Assembly (NCBI GenBank): GCA_934527315.1
Contig: CAKTAK010000040.1
Coordinates: 1 to 15,757, forward strand
Source of the DNA: HGM13010 sp934527315
Lineage (GTDB): Bacteria; Bacillota; Clostridia; Oscillospirales; Oscillospiraceae
Reading direction: 5' to 3'
Length of the DNA: 15,757 nucleotides
Below the pieces are notes generated by a model. That model worked only from the letters and a program-made list of their open reading frames with translations, searched no databases and was not told where the DNA came from. The first letter of the stretch is position 1. Every line of letters begins with the position of its first letter. The position numbers and the translations under genes are program-made. Of this stretch, positions 7,205 through 14,173 are shown in pieces.

Positions 7205-8806
7205 ATGACTCATATTAGACATTCACTTTGTTCTGTTTTTCTCGCACTGGCAGTCCTGCTCGGCGCAGCGTTGCCGGTCCATGCGGCTGATTCTGCGGAA
7301 TCCGAGGCCGCAATTTCTAAAACTGCAAATTATTTGCTCCAAACCGTCTCTGCCCCGCAAGTCGGCTCCATCGGCGGCGAGTGGTCCGTCATCGGTCTGG
7401 CGCGCAGCGGCGCCACCGTGCCCCAAAGTTACTGGGACGGGTACTATGCCGCGGTCAAAGCCACGTTGACGGAAACGCAGGGCGTTTTGAGCAATCGAAA
7501 ATACACGGAATACAGCCGGGTCATTCTGGCGCTGACCGCCATAGGTGCCGACCCCGGCTGCGTAGGCGGATACAATCTGCTTTTGCCCTTGGCGGACTAT
7601 GATAAGACCATTCTGCAAGGCGTGAACGGTTCCATTTGGGCGCTGATTGCGCTGGACAGCGGAAACTATGCAATTCCCGCCAATTCCAATGCAAAAACGC
7701 AGGCAACACGGGAGCTGTATTTGCAGCATATTCTCTCCAAACAGCAGTCCGGCGGCGGTTGGGGCTTTTCCGATTCCCGGGCAGATGTGGATTTGACCGC
7801 TATGGCGCTGCAGGCATTGGCCGGTTATCAAGACCGGGCAGAAGTCAAGAAAGCCGTCGAAAACGGTGTCAATTGGCTCAGCGCAGCGCAAAATGCCGAC
7901 GGCGGTTTCTCCGTCAACGGCTTGGAAACCAGCGAAAGCTGCGCGCAGGTTTTGACTGCTATGAGCGCATTGGGCATTGCTCCCGATGATGCCCGGTTCA
8001 CAAAAAACGGACACACCGTATTGGAAAGACTTCTGAGCTATCAGTTGAATGACGGCAGTTTCAGCCATGACGGAAACAAATCCAATCTGATGGCTACCGA
8101 GCAGGCGTTTTATGCATTGGCAGCCATGCAGCGCAATTTGTCCGGAATGAACGGCTTGTATCAAATGTCCGATGCAGCACGTAAGGTCAGCAGCGCCGGA
8201 TTGCCCAATGCACACCCGGATATTACCAAAACAAGCGTTAAGCTCTCCGATGCGACCTTCTCGGATATTACCGGGCACAAAGACCGGATTGCCATTGAAT
8301 CTCTTGCCGCGCGAAAAATCATCAACGGCATGGGTGACGGCACCTTTGCCCCGGACAAAACCATGACACGCGCCGAGTTTTCCGTCATTCTGGTCAATGC
8401 ACTGGGATTGCAGCCTCGTTATGCCGATGTTTTTACCGATGTAAGCAGCAACGACTGGTATGCAAACTATGTAGGCACCGCCTATCAGTACGGTATCATT
8501 CACGGCATGGGTGACGGCACATTTCACCCTGACGGCACCATCACCCGACAAGACGCAATGGTGATGATTTCCACAGCGGCACGGCTGTGCGGTCTGGAAA
8601 CCCAATTGACGGACAGCCAGATTTCCGCTGCTTTGTCCGGCATCACAGATGCCGGGAATATTTCTGACTATGCCCGCAACGCCGCTGCATTCTGCTGCAG
8701 CTCCGGCTTTGCAGACGGCAGCGCATTGAACCCCCGGGCAGCAATTCTCCGCTGCGACGTGGCGCAAATGCTGTATCGTTTGATGCAGCGCTCCAATCTT
8801 TTGTAA
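7205..8806 (+). CDS. Secreted alpha/alpha-toroid (transcobalamin alpha-like) protein with SLH repeats
   Basis: 533 aa, start supported by ACGGAGGG upstream. It has a signal peptide (1-28, ending VHA-ADS). An alpha/alpha-toroid follows (about 32-320), with helical pairs and turn motifs GGGWGFSD (183-190), DGGFSV (232-237) and NDGSFSHDG (282-290), like the toroid of gene 1 and of the transcobalamin/prenyltransferase superfamily. SLH repeats are at about 352-400 and 409-460 (each with GMGDGTFxPD and TxTR), with a divergent third at about 477-525. It has no DUF4430 domain of its own, but the next gene encodes one, as if the two-domain carrier were split over two chains. Enzymatic cyclase function is unlikely: it is secreted, wall-anchored, and no DxDD motif is visible. 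A role in B12 binding comes from context and fold. Confidence 0.8.
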   Translation: MTHIRHSLCSVFLALAVLLGAALPVHAADSAESEAAISKTANYLLQTVSAPQVGSIGGEWSVIGLARSGATVPQSYWDGYYAAVKATLTETQGVLSNRKYTEYSRVILALTAIGADPGCVGGYNLLLPLADYDKTILQGVNGSIWALIALDSGNYAIPANSNAKTQATRELYLQHILSKQQSGGGWGFSDSRADVDLTAMALQALAGYQDRAEVKKAVENGVNWLSAAQNADGGFSVNGLETSESCAQVLTAMSALGIAPDDARFTKNGHTVLERLLSYQLNDGSFSHDGNKSNLMATEQAFYALAAMQRNLSGMNGLYQMSDAARKVSSAGLPNAHPDITKTSVKLSDATFSDITGHKDRIAIESLAARKIINGMGDGTFAPDKTMTRAEFSVILVNALGLQPRYADVFTDVSSNDWYANYVGTAYQYGIIHGMGDGTFHPDGTITRQDAMVMISTAARLCGLETQLTDSQISAALSGITDAGNISDYARNAAAFCCSSGFADGSALNPRAAILRCDVAQMLYRLMQRSNLL

Positions 8807-8822
8807 TCTGTGAGGATATGCT

Positions 8823-9482
8823 ATGACTTGGTGGAAACGTAACGGTTGGAAGATACTCCTGCCGCTGATTGCCGTTGTCTTGCTGACGGTGACATTTTTC
8901 TGGGACGATTTCCAAAAAACAAAAGAGACGCCTATGGAGACTCCGGTGGTCAGCACCACGTCCCAACCGGAATCTACCACCCCACCGACAGCCACTCCGG
9001 TACCGTCTGCACAGCCGACAGCGCCGGTCCAAACACCTGCGCCTACCCCGGAGCCGGTCAGCACCTGCACGATTTCTATTTCCTGCGCAACGGCGCTCTC
9101 TTCCGCTGATGCCGACAGCGGGAAAATATCGCAGCAGCCGGCTGACGGTTGGATTCTGCCTGCGCTTACCGTCACCATAACCGAGGGTGAAAGCGTGTTT
9201 GACGTACTCCTGCGGGTCTGCCGGGAAAACGGAATTTTAATGGAATTTTCCAATACGCCGATTTATCACAGCGCGTACATTGAGGGCATCAATAACTTAT
9301 ATGAATTTGATTGCGGCAGCTTGTCCGGTTGGATGTATCAGGTAAACGGTTGGTTTCCCAACTACGGCTGCAGCCGCTACACCGTTCAAGACGGTGATGT
9401 TATTTGCTGGGTCTATACCTGCGATTTGGGGCAGGATGTAGGCGCCAATTCTTTGAACGGCAGCTGGCAAAGCGAGGAATAA
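8823..9482 (+). CDS. Membrane-anchored DUF4430 (transcobalamin beta-like) protein
   Basis: 219 aa, 16 bp after the previous stop, with GAGGA before the ATG. An uncleaved N-terminal signal anchor (TM about 9-28, preceded by WWKRNGWK) is followed by a Pro/Thr/Ser-rich linker (30-79) of the kind that spans the wall. A single DUF4430 domain (80-205) contains CTISISCATAL at 82-92, TVTITEGESVFDVLL at 116-130 and SGWMYQVNGWFPN at 168-180. Five further cysteines (C133, C164, C183, C195, C200) beyond the CTISISC pair could form disulfides or touch ligand. Its place next to the toroid-only protein and just before the transporter genes suggests it hands ligand from the wall to the ECF complex, or completes the binding site with gene 2's toroid. 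Exact function is inferred. Confidence 0.82.
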   Translation: MTWWKRNGWKILLPLIAVVLLTVTFFWDDFQKTKETPMETPVVSTTSQPESTTPPTATPVPSAQPTAPVQTPAPTPEPVSTCTISISCATALSSADADSGKISQQPADGWILPALTVTITEGESVFDVLLRVCRENGILMEFSNTPIYHSAYIEGINNLYEFDCGSLSGWMYQVNGWFPNYGCSRYTVQDGDVICWVYTCDLGQDVGANSLNGSWQSEE

Positions 9483-9502
9483 CACAGAAAGGAGACATCT
9501 GC

Positions 9503-10396
9503 ATGAAACACCGGGACCCATTCAGCGATTATCACCCGCTGGTCAATTTTCTTTATTTTGCAGTGATTCTTCTGGTGAATATGTGTTTCATGCACCCGCT
9601 GTTTCTTGCCGTTTCGCTCCTCGCCGGTATCCTCTATCGGGATACACTGAAAGGCGGCACGGCTGCGTTTTGCTGCAAGGTTCTCCTGCCGGTCATTCTG
9701 CTGACAGCGGTCATCAATCCGGCATTTACCCATCAGGGTATAACCGTTATCACCTATCTCCCCGGCGGAAACCCTTTGACCTTGGAGAGTATTCTTTACG
9801 GTGTCACGGCAGGATTGATGCTCGCCGGCGTGATGACGTGGTTTTCCTGCTGTACGGAGGTTTTGACAACGGACAAGTTTGTCTATCTGTTTGGACAAAC
9901 CGCTCCGGCATTCAGTCTGATTCTGTCCATGACTCTGCGCATGATTCCCCGGTTTCAAAAGCAATTCCGGCTAATCAATGAAACGCAACACAGCTTGGGC
10001 CGCGGCATATCAGACGGCAGCTTTCTCCGCCGATTCCGAAACGGTCTGACAATTTTTTCCATTCTGGTAACATGGGCATTGGAAACGGCAATCGAAACTG
10101 CCGACAGTATGAAAAGCCGCGGATACGGCTTGCCCGGTCGAACCGCTTTTTCCATTTATCAATGGGAGTCGAAAGACCGTACGGCGCTGCTTTGGTTGGG
10201 CGCGGTGACGTTCTATCTGATTTGCGGTTGGGCAGACGGTGCCTTGGTCTGGAAATTTTATCCCGCGCTGTCTCACCCCGCCGTTTCCCCGTTTACCCTA
10301 AGTTTTCCCGCAGTATTTTTTGCACTTTGTCTCACCCCCACCATTTTGCGCAGAAAGGAGGACCGCCTATGGAAACATTTGCAATCCGAGACCTGA
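9503..10396 (+). CDS. ecfT: Energy-coupling factor transporter transmembrane component EcfT (CbrV-like)
   Basis: 297 aa. The T component of an ECF importer couples ATP hydrolysis to toppling of the substrate-binding S component in the membrane. The frame stays open back to 9404, inside the previous gene, but the ATG at 9503 has an excellent AGAAAGGAGA site and begins the family-like N-terminus (DPFSDYHPLVNFLYFAVIL). Several hydrophobic segments lie in the N-terminal half (about 15-130) and near the C-terminus. The two short coupling motifs that dock in the ATPases are recognisable: SLGRG within the conserved MTLRMIPRFQKQFRLINET block and the second at ADSMKSRGYG. The C-terminus overlaps the ATPase-fusion gene by 28 bp, implying translational coupling. 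In the characterised Lactobacillus B12 system the corresponding gene is cbrV. Confidence 0.92.
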   Translation: MKHRDPFSDYHPLVNFLYFAVILLVNMCFMHPLFLAVSLLAGILYRDTLKGGTAAFCCKVLLPVILLTAVINPAFTHQGITVITYLPGGNPLTLESILYGVTAGLMLAGVMTWFSCCTEVLTTDKFVYLFGQTAPAFSLILSMTLRMIPRFQKQFRLINETQHSLGRGISDGSFLRRFRNGLTIFSILVTWALETAIETADSMKSRGYGLPGRTAFSIYQWESKDRTALLWLGAVTFYLICGWADGALVWKFYPALSHPAVSPFTLSFPAVFFALCLTPTILRRKEDRLWKHLQSET

Positions 10397-12981
10397 CGTT
10401 TTACTACCCCGATACAACCGCACCTGCGTTTGAGCACTGTAATCTGACCGTTGAGCGGGGCGATTTTTTCATTCTCTGCGGTCCTTCCGGGTGCGGAAAA
10501 AGTACATTGCTCCGGCAGCTGAAATCCAGTTTGGCGCCCCGTGGTATTTCCGGTGGCAGCATTGCATTTCTGGGAAAGCCGCTGCAGGCGTGGGACGTAC
10601 GGGAACAAAGTCAGCGCATCGGGTTTGTCCGGCAAAACCCGGACAGCCAAATTGTCACCGATAAGGTCTGGCATGAGCTTGCTTTCGGCTTGGAAAGTCT
10701 GGGCTACGATACCCCCACCATTCGCCGCCGTGTGGCGGAAATGGCCAGCTTTTTCGGGATTCAGGAATGGTTTCATCGAGATGTAACGGAGTTATCCGGC
10801 GGTCAGAAACAGCTGCTGAATTTGGCATCGGTGATGGTGCTGCAGCCGGAGGTTTTGATTTTAGACGAGCCCACAGCCCAATTGGACCCCATTGCCGCCG
10901 GAGATTTTCTGAATACCTTGGGGAAAATCAACCGGGAATTGGGCACAACCATTTTGCTGACGGAACATCGTTTGGACGAGGTATTTCCGTTTGTCAACCG
11001 CGCCGCTTTTATGGAATCCGGCTCGATTTTATGTGCCGGTGCTCCCAGAGACGTGGGCGCATGGCTGAAGCAGCAGCGTCACCCGATGTTCCGCTCCATG
11101 CCCGCCGCCATGCAAATCTGGTCTGCAGTAGACTCAGACACAGTTTGCCCGGTCACCATTCCGGAGGGGCGGCAATGGCTGACGGAATTTGCAGAAACGC
11201 ACCCGCTCCGGGAAATTCCCGATTTCTACCAGTCTCCCATTGAGGCGCAAACGGTGATTCACGCAAAAGAACTTTGGTTTCGGTATGAAAAAGACGCGCC
11301 GGACGTGGTAAAAGGGTTGTCTTTTGACCTGCAAAAAGGTGATTTTTTCGCTATTCTCGGCGGAAACGGCGCCGGTAAAACCACCACGCTGAAATTACTT
11401 GCCGGATTGCAGACACCCCAGCGCGGAGAGCTGCATGTCACCGGTCGGGTGGGGCTGCTCCCGCAAGACCCGCAAACGTTGTTTGTGAAAGCAACGGTTC
11501 GGGAGGATTTATTGGAACTGGGTGCATCGGAATCCCGTACCCGGGAAATGGTCCAGCTTTGTCAATTGAGCGCATTGCTGGACCGTCACCCGTATGATTT
11601 GTCCGGCGGTGAGCAGCAGCGTTTGGCATTGGCAAAGGTTTTGCTCTCCGCACCGGAAATTCTTCTGTTGGACGAGCCTACCAAAGGGTTGGACGCGGAA
11701 TTCAAAGTGACTTTTGCGGAGATTCTCCGGAATCTCTCGGCAAGCGGCGTTACCATTGTGATGATTAGTCACGATGTGGAATTTTGCGCGGAGTATGCCC
11801 GAACCTGTGCGTTGTTCTTTGACGGAAAAATCGTAACCGCGTCGGACCCTCGGTCCTTTTTCGCCGGCAATCGGTTTTACACCACCTCTGCCAACCGCAT
11901 CGCCCGGGAACTGCTGCCCACCGCAATCACAGCGCAAGATGTGATTCTTGCCTGCGGCGGAGCAACGGACAGCCCCGTACCGCCGGAACCAAAGAAATTC
12001 GAGGATTTTTCTCTGGAATTGCCCAAAGCACCCCCTCTGCCCCGCTGGCGAAAAAGTACTGCAGTGCTTTCCGGTTTAATTGCATGCATTCTGTTTTTTG
12101 CGGTCATTTTGGGAAATAACTTGAGTGATTGGGTCACCGGCAGCGGTCTGACCGAAACCGCAAGCTCCGCGCTATCCTGCAACATTGCATTGTTGGCGGC
12201 GCTGTTTGTCTTTTCCTTTGCCGTTGTGCAGCAAAGCGGGCCGGAGCTGACGCCGGACCTGTTACCCCGTCAGCCGAAACAACGCGCATGGCTTTCTGCT
12301 GCACTGATTTGTATTTTGGTTCCGCTGACCTTATGGTTGGGCATCACAAAACTCCACGGTCGGAAGTATTATTTCATTTCCCTGCTCATTCTCATGGAAA
12401 CCATGCTGCCGTTTTTCATTCAGTTTGAACGGCGAAAGCCACAAGCCCGGGAATTGGTTTTGATTGCCGCGCTTTGCGCCATCAATGTAGCCGGGCGGGT
12501 GCTGTTCTTCATGCTGCCGCAGTTTAAGCCGGTCATTGCCTTTACCATTCTCTGCGGCGTTGCATTGGGCGGAGAAACCGGTTTTCTGGTGGGCGCCGTG
12601 ACCATGCTTGTTTCCAATATTCTTTTCTCTCAGGGTCCGTGGACCCCTTGGCAGATGTTTGCCATGGGTTTGATTGGTTTCCTTTCCGGAATTCTCTTCC
12701 GGAAGGGGCGGCTCCGGCGCAACAGAATCAGCTTGTGCGTATTCGGCGCATTGTCTGCCATCATTGTCTACGGCGGGATTATGAACCCCGTATCTGCCCT
12801 GCTGTGGACCAACCATCTCAGTTGGAAACTGGTACTCCCCTATTATCTCACCGGGTTTCCCATGGATTGCGTACAGGCGGCTGCAACATGGCTGTTTCTC
12901 TGGTTTGGAGGAAAACCCATGCTGGAAAAACTGGAACGGATTCAAGTCAAATACGGTTTATTGGAATCTTCGGATTTCTGA
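10369..12981 (+). CDS. ECF transporter fusion: two ATPase domains plus CbrT-like substrate-binding membrane domain
   Basis: 870 aa from the ATG at 10369, preceded by AAAGGAGG; the frame is open back to 10072, but that part lies inside ecfT. ATPase 1 (1-235) has Walker A GPSGCGKST 38-46, Q89, signature LSGGQ 142-146, Walker B VLILDEP 162-168 and H200. ATPase 2 (about 295-500) has GGNGAGKTT 331-339, Q366, LSGGE 411-415, ILLLDEP 431-437 and H468. Both look catalytically complete. A linker (500-562) leads to about four hydrophobic helices (564-582, 603-621, 641-659, 667-684). An S-component-like domain follows (694-850) with an AxxxAxxxA helix (A700, A704, A708), GVALGGETGFLVGA and the SQGPWTPWQMFAMG motif typical of the CbrT B12 family. 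ECF ATPases and S proteins are normally separate chains; here with EcfT only two polypeptides make the importer. B12 specificity follows from family resemblance and riboswitch control. Confidence 0.88.
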   Translation: METFAIRDLTFYYPDTTAPAFEHCNLTVERGDFFILCGPSGCGKSTLLRQLKSSLAPRGISGGSIAFLGKPLQAWDVREQSQRIGFVRQNPDSQIVTDKVWHELAFGLESLGYDTPTIRRRVAEMASFFGIQEWFHRDVTELSGGQKQLLNLASVMVLQPEVLILDEPTAQLDPIAAGDFLNTLGKINRELGTTILLTEHRLDEVFPFVNRAAFMESGSILCAGAPRDVGAWLKQQRHPMFRSMPAAMQIWSAVDSDTVCPVTIPEGRQWLTEFAETHPLREIPDFYQSPIEAQTVIHAKELWFRYEKDAPDVVKGLSFDLQKGDFFAILGGNGAGKTTTLKLLAGLQTPQRGELHVTGRVGLLPQDPQTLFVKATVREDLLELGASESRTREMVQLCQLSALLDRHPYDLSGGEQQRLALAKVLLSAPEILLLDEPTKGLDAEFKVTFAEILRNLSASGVTIVMISHDVEFCAEYARTCALFFDGKIVTASDPRSFFAGNRFYTTSANRIARELLPTAITAQDVILACGGATDSPVPPEPKKFEDFSLELPKAPPLPRWRKSTAVLSGLIACILFFAVILGNNLSDWVTGSGLTETASSALSCNIALLAALFVFSFAVVQQSGPELTPDLLPRQPKQRAWLSAALICILVPLTLWLGITKLHGRKYYFISLLILMETMLPFFIQFERRKPQARELVLIAALCAINVAGRVLFFMLPQFKPVIAFTILCGVALGGETGFLVGAVTMLVSNILFSQGPWTPWQMFAMGLIGFLSGILFRKGRLRRNRISLCVFGALSAIIVYGGIMNPVSALLWTNHLSWKLVLPYYLTGFPMDCVQAAATWLFLWFGGKPMLEKLERIQVKYGLLESSDF

Positions 12982-12985
12982 CAGA

Positions 12986-13014
12986 TTGCAATCCCCTTGA
13001 TTCTATGCTACACT
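12986..13014 (+). promoter_or_regulatory. Likely promoter of nth
   Basis: TTGCAA (12986-12991), 17-bp spacer, TACACT (13009-13014), starting 5 bp after the stop of the ECF fusion gene. No terminator is visible in the 54-bp gap, so nth may also receive readthrough from the B12 operon. Confidence 0.5.
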
Positions 13015-13035
13015 GCGCTTACGAGGTGATAAATT

Positions 13036-13671
13036 ATGCGAACACCGGAACAGGTACATGAAATTGTAGAAGGTCTGAAAGCGGAATACCCCTTGGCAGA
13101 CTGTACATTGGATTATAAAAAGGACTATGAGCTGCTCTTTTCCGTGCGATTGGCGGCGCAATGCACCGATGAACGAGTAAATCAGATTACACCGGCGCTG
13201 TTTGCCCGTTTCCCTACATTGGAGGATTTTGCCGAGGCTGACGTAGCCGAAGTGGAGGAATATGTTCACTCCTGCGGATTCTATCGCGCGAAAGCCCGGG
13301 ATATTGTTGCCTGCGCGCAGGTTTTGATTCAGCAGTATGACGGCAAAGTGCCGGATACCATGGAGCAGCTGATTCGGCTGCCGGGCGTGGGCCGAAAAAC
13401 CGCCAACTTGATTCTCGGCGATGTGTTTCACGTGCCCGGCTCCGTTGTGGTGGATACGCACATGATTCGTTTGAGCAACCGCATGGGATTGGTGGATAAT
13501 CTGAAAGAACCGCCTAAAATCGAGGCGGCGCTGCGAAAAATTCTCCCGCCGGAGGAATCCTCGGATTTCTGCCATCGTATCGTGCTCCACGGTCGAGCCG
13601 TCTGCACGGCAAGAAAGCCGGATTGCGCCCGCTGCTGCATCAAGCACGTTTGCCAGACATTCTCCGGTTGA
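13036..13671 (+). CDS. nth: Endonuclease III (DNA glycosylase/AP lyase)
   Basis: 211-aa base-excision repair enzyme that removes oxidised pyrimidines and cleaves the abasic site. The helix-hairpin-helix LPGVGRKTAN (115-124) carries the catalytic lysine K121, and the catalytic aspartate is D140 in VVDTH. The [4Fe-4S] loop has the exact C-x6-C-x2-C-x5-C spacing at C190, C197, C200 and C206, with one extra neighbouring cysteine at 201. N-terminal LLFSVRLAAQCTD (33-45) matches the family LLxxVLLSAQxTD. The start is fixed by GAGGTGAT just upstream and by normal family length. It is transcribed in the same direction as the B12 operon but is functionally unrelated, and it ends at a shared bidirectional terminator. 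Confidence 0.96.
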   Translation: MRTPEQVHEIVEGLKAEYPLADCTLDYKKDYELLFSVRLAAQCTDERVNQITPALFARFPTLEDFAEADVAEVEEYVHSCGFYRAKARDIVACAQVLIQQYDGKVPDTMEQLIRLPGVGRKTANLILGDVFHVPGSVVVDTHMIRLSNRMGLVDNLKEPPKIEAALRKILPPEESSDFCHRIVLHGRAVCTARKPDCARCCIKHVCQTFSG

Positions 13672-13689
13672 TACAATAAAAAATGAAAA

Positions 13690-13737
13690 AATGCGGACAG
13701 ACGGAATGGCAATTTCCGATCGTCCGCATTCTTTTTT
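13690..13737. terminator. Bidirectional intrinsic terminator between nth and the lipoprotein gene
   Basis: AATGCGGAC (13690-13698) pairs with GTCCGCATT (13722-13730), with an inner CGGAA/TTCCG stem (13702-13706 with 13714-13718). T6 follows on the plus strand (13732-13737) and a run of A precedes it (13686-13691), giving a U-tract on the minus strand too. It can end both convergent transcripts. Confidence 0.88.
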
Positions 13738-14077
13738 ACTTGTTTCTTTTGACGTCATCGGTCATATCCTTGACGCCCCGCTCTACGGCATTTTTGCCTT
13801 TCTTCAATTCCTTCTCCGCATCATGCACAGCATCGCCCACGGCAGAATTGTCGGTATCTCCGCGGTTACGATTTCCGGAATCCTTGTCGTCGATCATTCC
13901 GTCCCGGTCATGCACGGTTCCGCTGTTGTTTTCCCGATCCGGCAGCGGTGAAATGCCTGCCGGCGCATTGATGTCCGGTACCGGGGTGGTTTCCGGCACT
14001 TGATTTCCTCCGCAGGCTGTGAGACCGCACATCAGCAACAATGCCGACAGCCACAATCCAAGTTTCTGCTGATTCAT
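13736..14077 (-). CDS. Small acidic lipoprotein of unknown function
   Basis: 113 aa starting at the ATG at 14077, chosen over the in-frame ATG at 14104 because GGAGGAGGG lies directly upstream and the signal peptide then starts correctly (MNQQKLGLWLSALLLMCGLTAC). The lipobox LTAC puts the lipidated cysteine at C22. The mature part is a Pro-rich stretch (25-47), a highly charged Asp/Asn/Arg-rich stretch (48-80), and a C-terminal amphipathic helix (about 80-112, DAVHDAEKELKKGKNAVERG), like the short helices of YtxH- or stress-type proteins. No enzyme motif is visible. It probably sits on the outer face of the cytoplasmic membrane. I do not recognise a named family. The gene is 96 bp after the stop of the beta-helix gene on the same strand and may be cotranscribed with it. 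Confidence 0.82.
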   Translation of the reverse strand: MNQQKLGLWLSALLLMCGLTACGGNQVPETTPVPDINAPAGISPLPDRENNSGTVHDRDGMIDDKDSGNRNRGDTDNSAVGDAVHDAEKELKKGKNAVERGVKDMTDDVKRNK

Positions 14078-14115
14078 TTGATTCCCTCCTCCATGCGCTG
14101 ACATTGCAGCGTACA

Positions 14116-14128
14116 GGCATAGTATGCC
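14116..14128. repeat. Short perfect palindrome upstream of the lipoprotein gene
   Basis: GGCATA-G-TATGCC is a perfect 6+1+6 dyad about 39 bp before the lipoprotein start. It could be an operator. No matching -35/-10 pair was found in the 96-bp gap, and no clear terminator for the upstream gene either. Confidence 0.35.
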
Positions 14129-14173
14129 CGGGCGGGAATCTTTTTATGTTTTCAAATCACTTTTCAGAATGCA

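Noticed and set aside
7205..8200. Squalene-hopene cyclase or prenyltransferase enzyme
   Set aside because: The toroid fold gives QW-like DGGF/DGSF motifs, but the protein is secreted and SLH-anchored, lacks a visible DxDD motif, and sits in a B12-regulated transporter operon.
5795..9253. Long minus-strand open frames of 475 and 676 codons opposite the SLH genes
   Set aside because: They lie antisense to genes with signal peptides, recognised domains and ribosome sites. Their products show no family resemblance and are the low-complexity Gly/Cys/Ile type expected from antisense of GC-rich coding DNA.
10072..10368. N-terminal 99-residue extension of the ECF fusion protein
   Set aside because: It is out-of-frame sequence of ecfT; AAAGGAGG and the normal ATPase N-terminus support the ATG at 10369.
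14130..14173. Promoter for the lipoprotein gene
   Set aside because: TTGAAA is present, but the -10 position 17 bp downstream reads GC-rich sequence; no acceptable pair was found.
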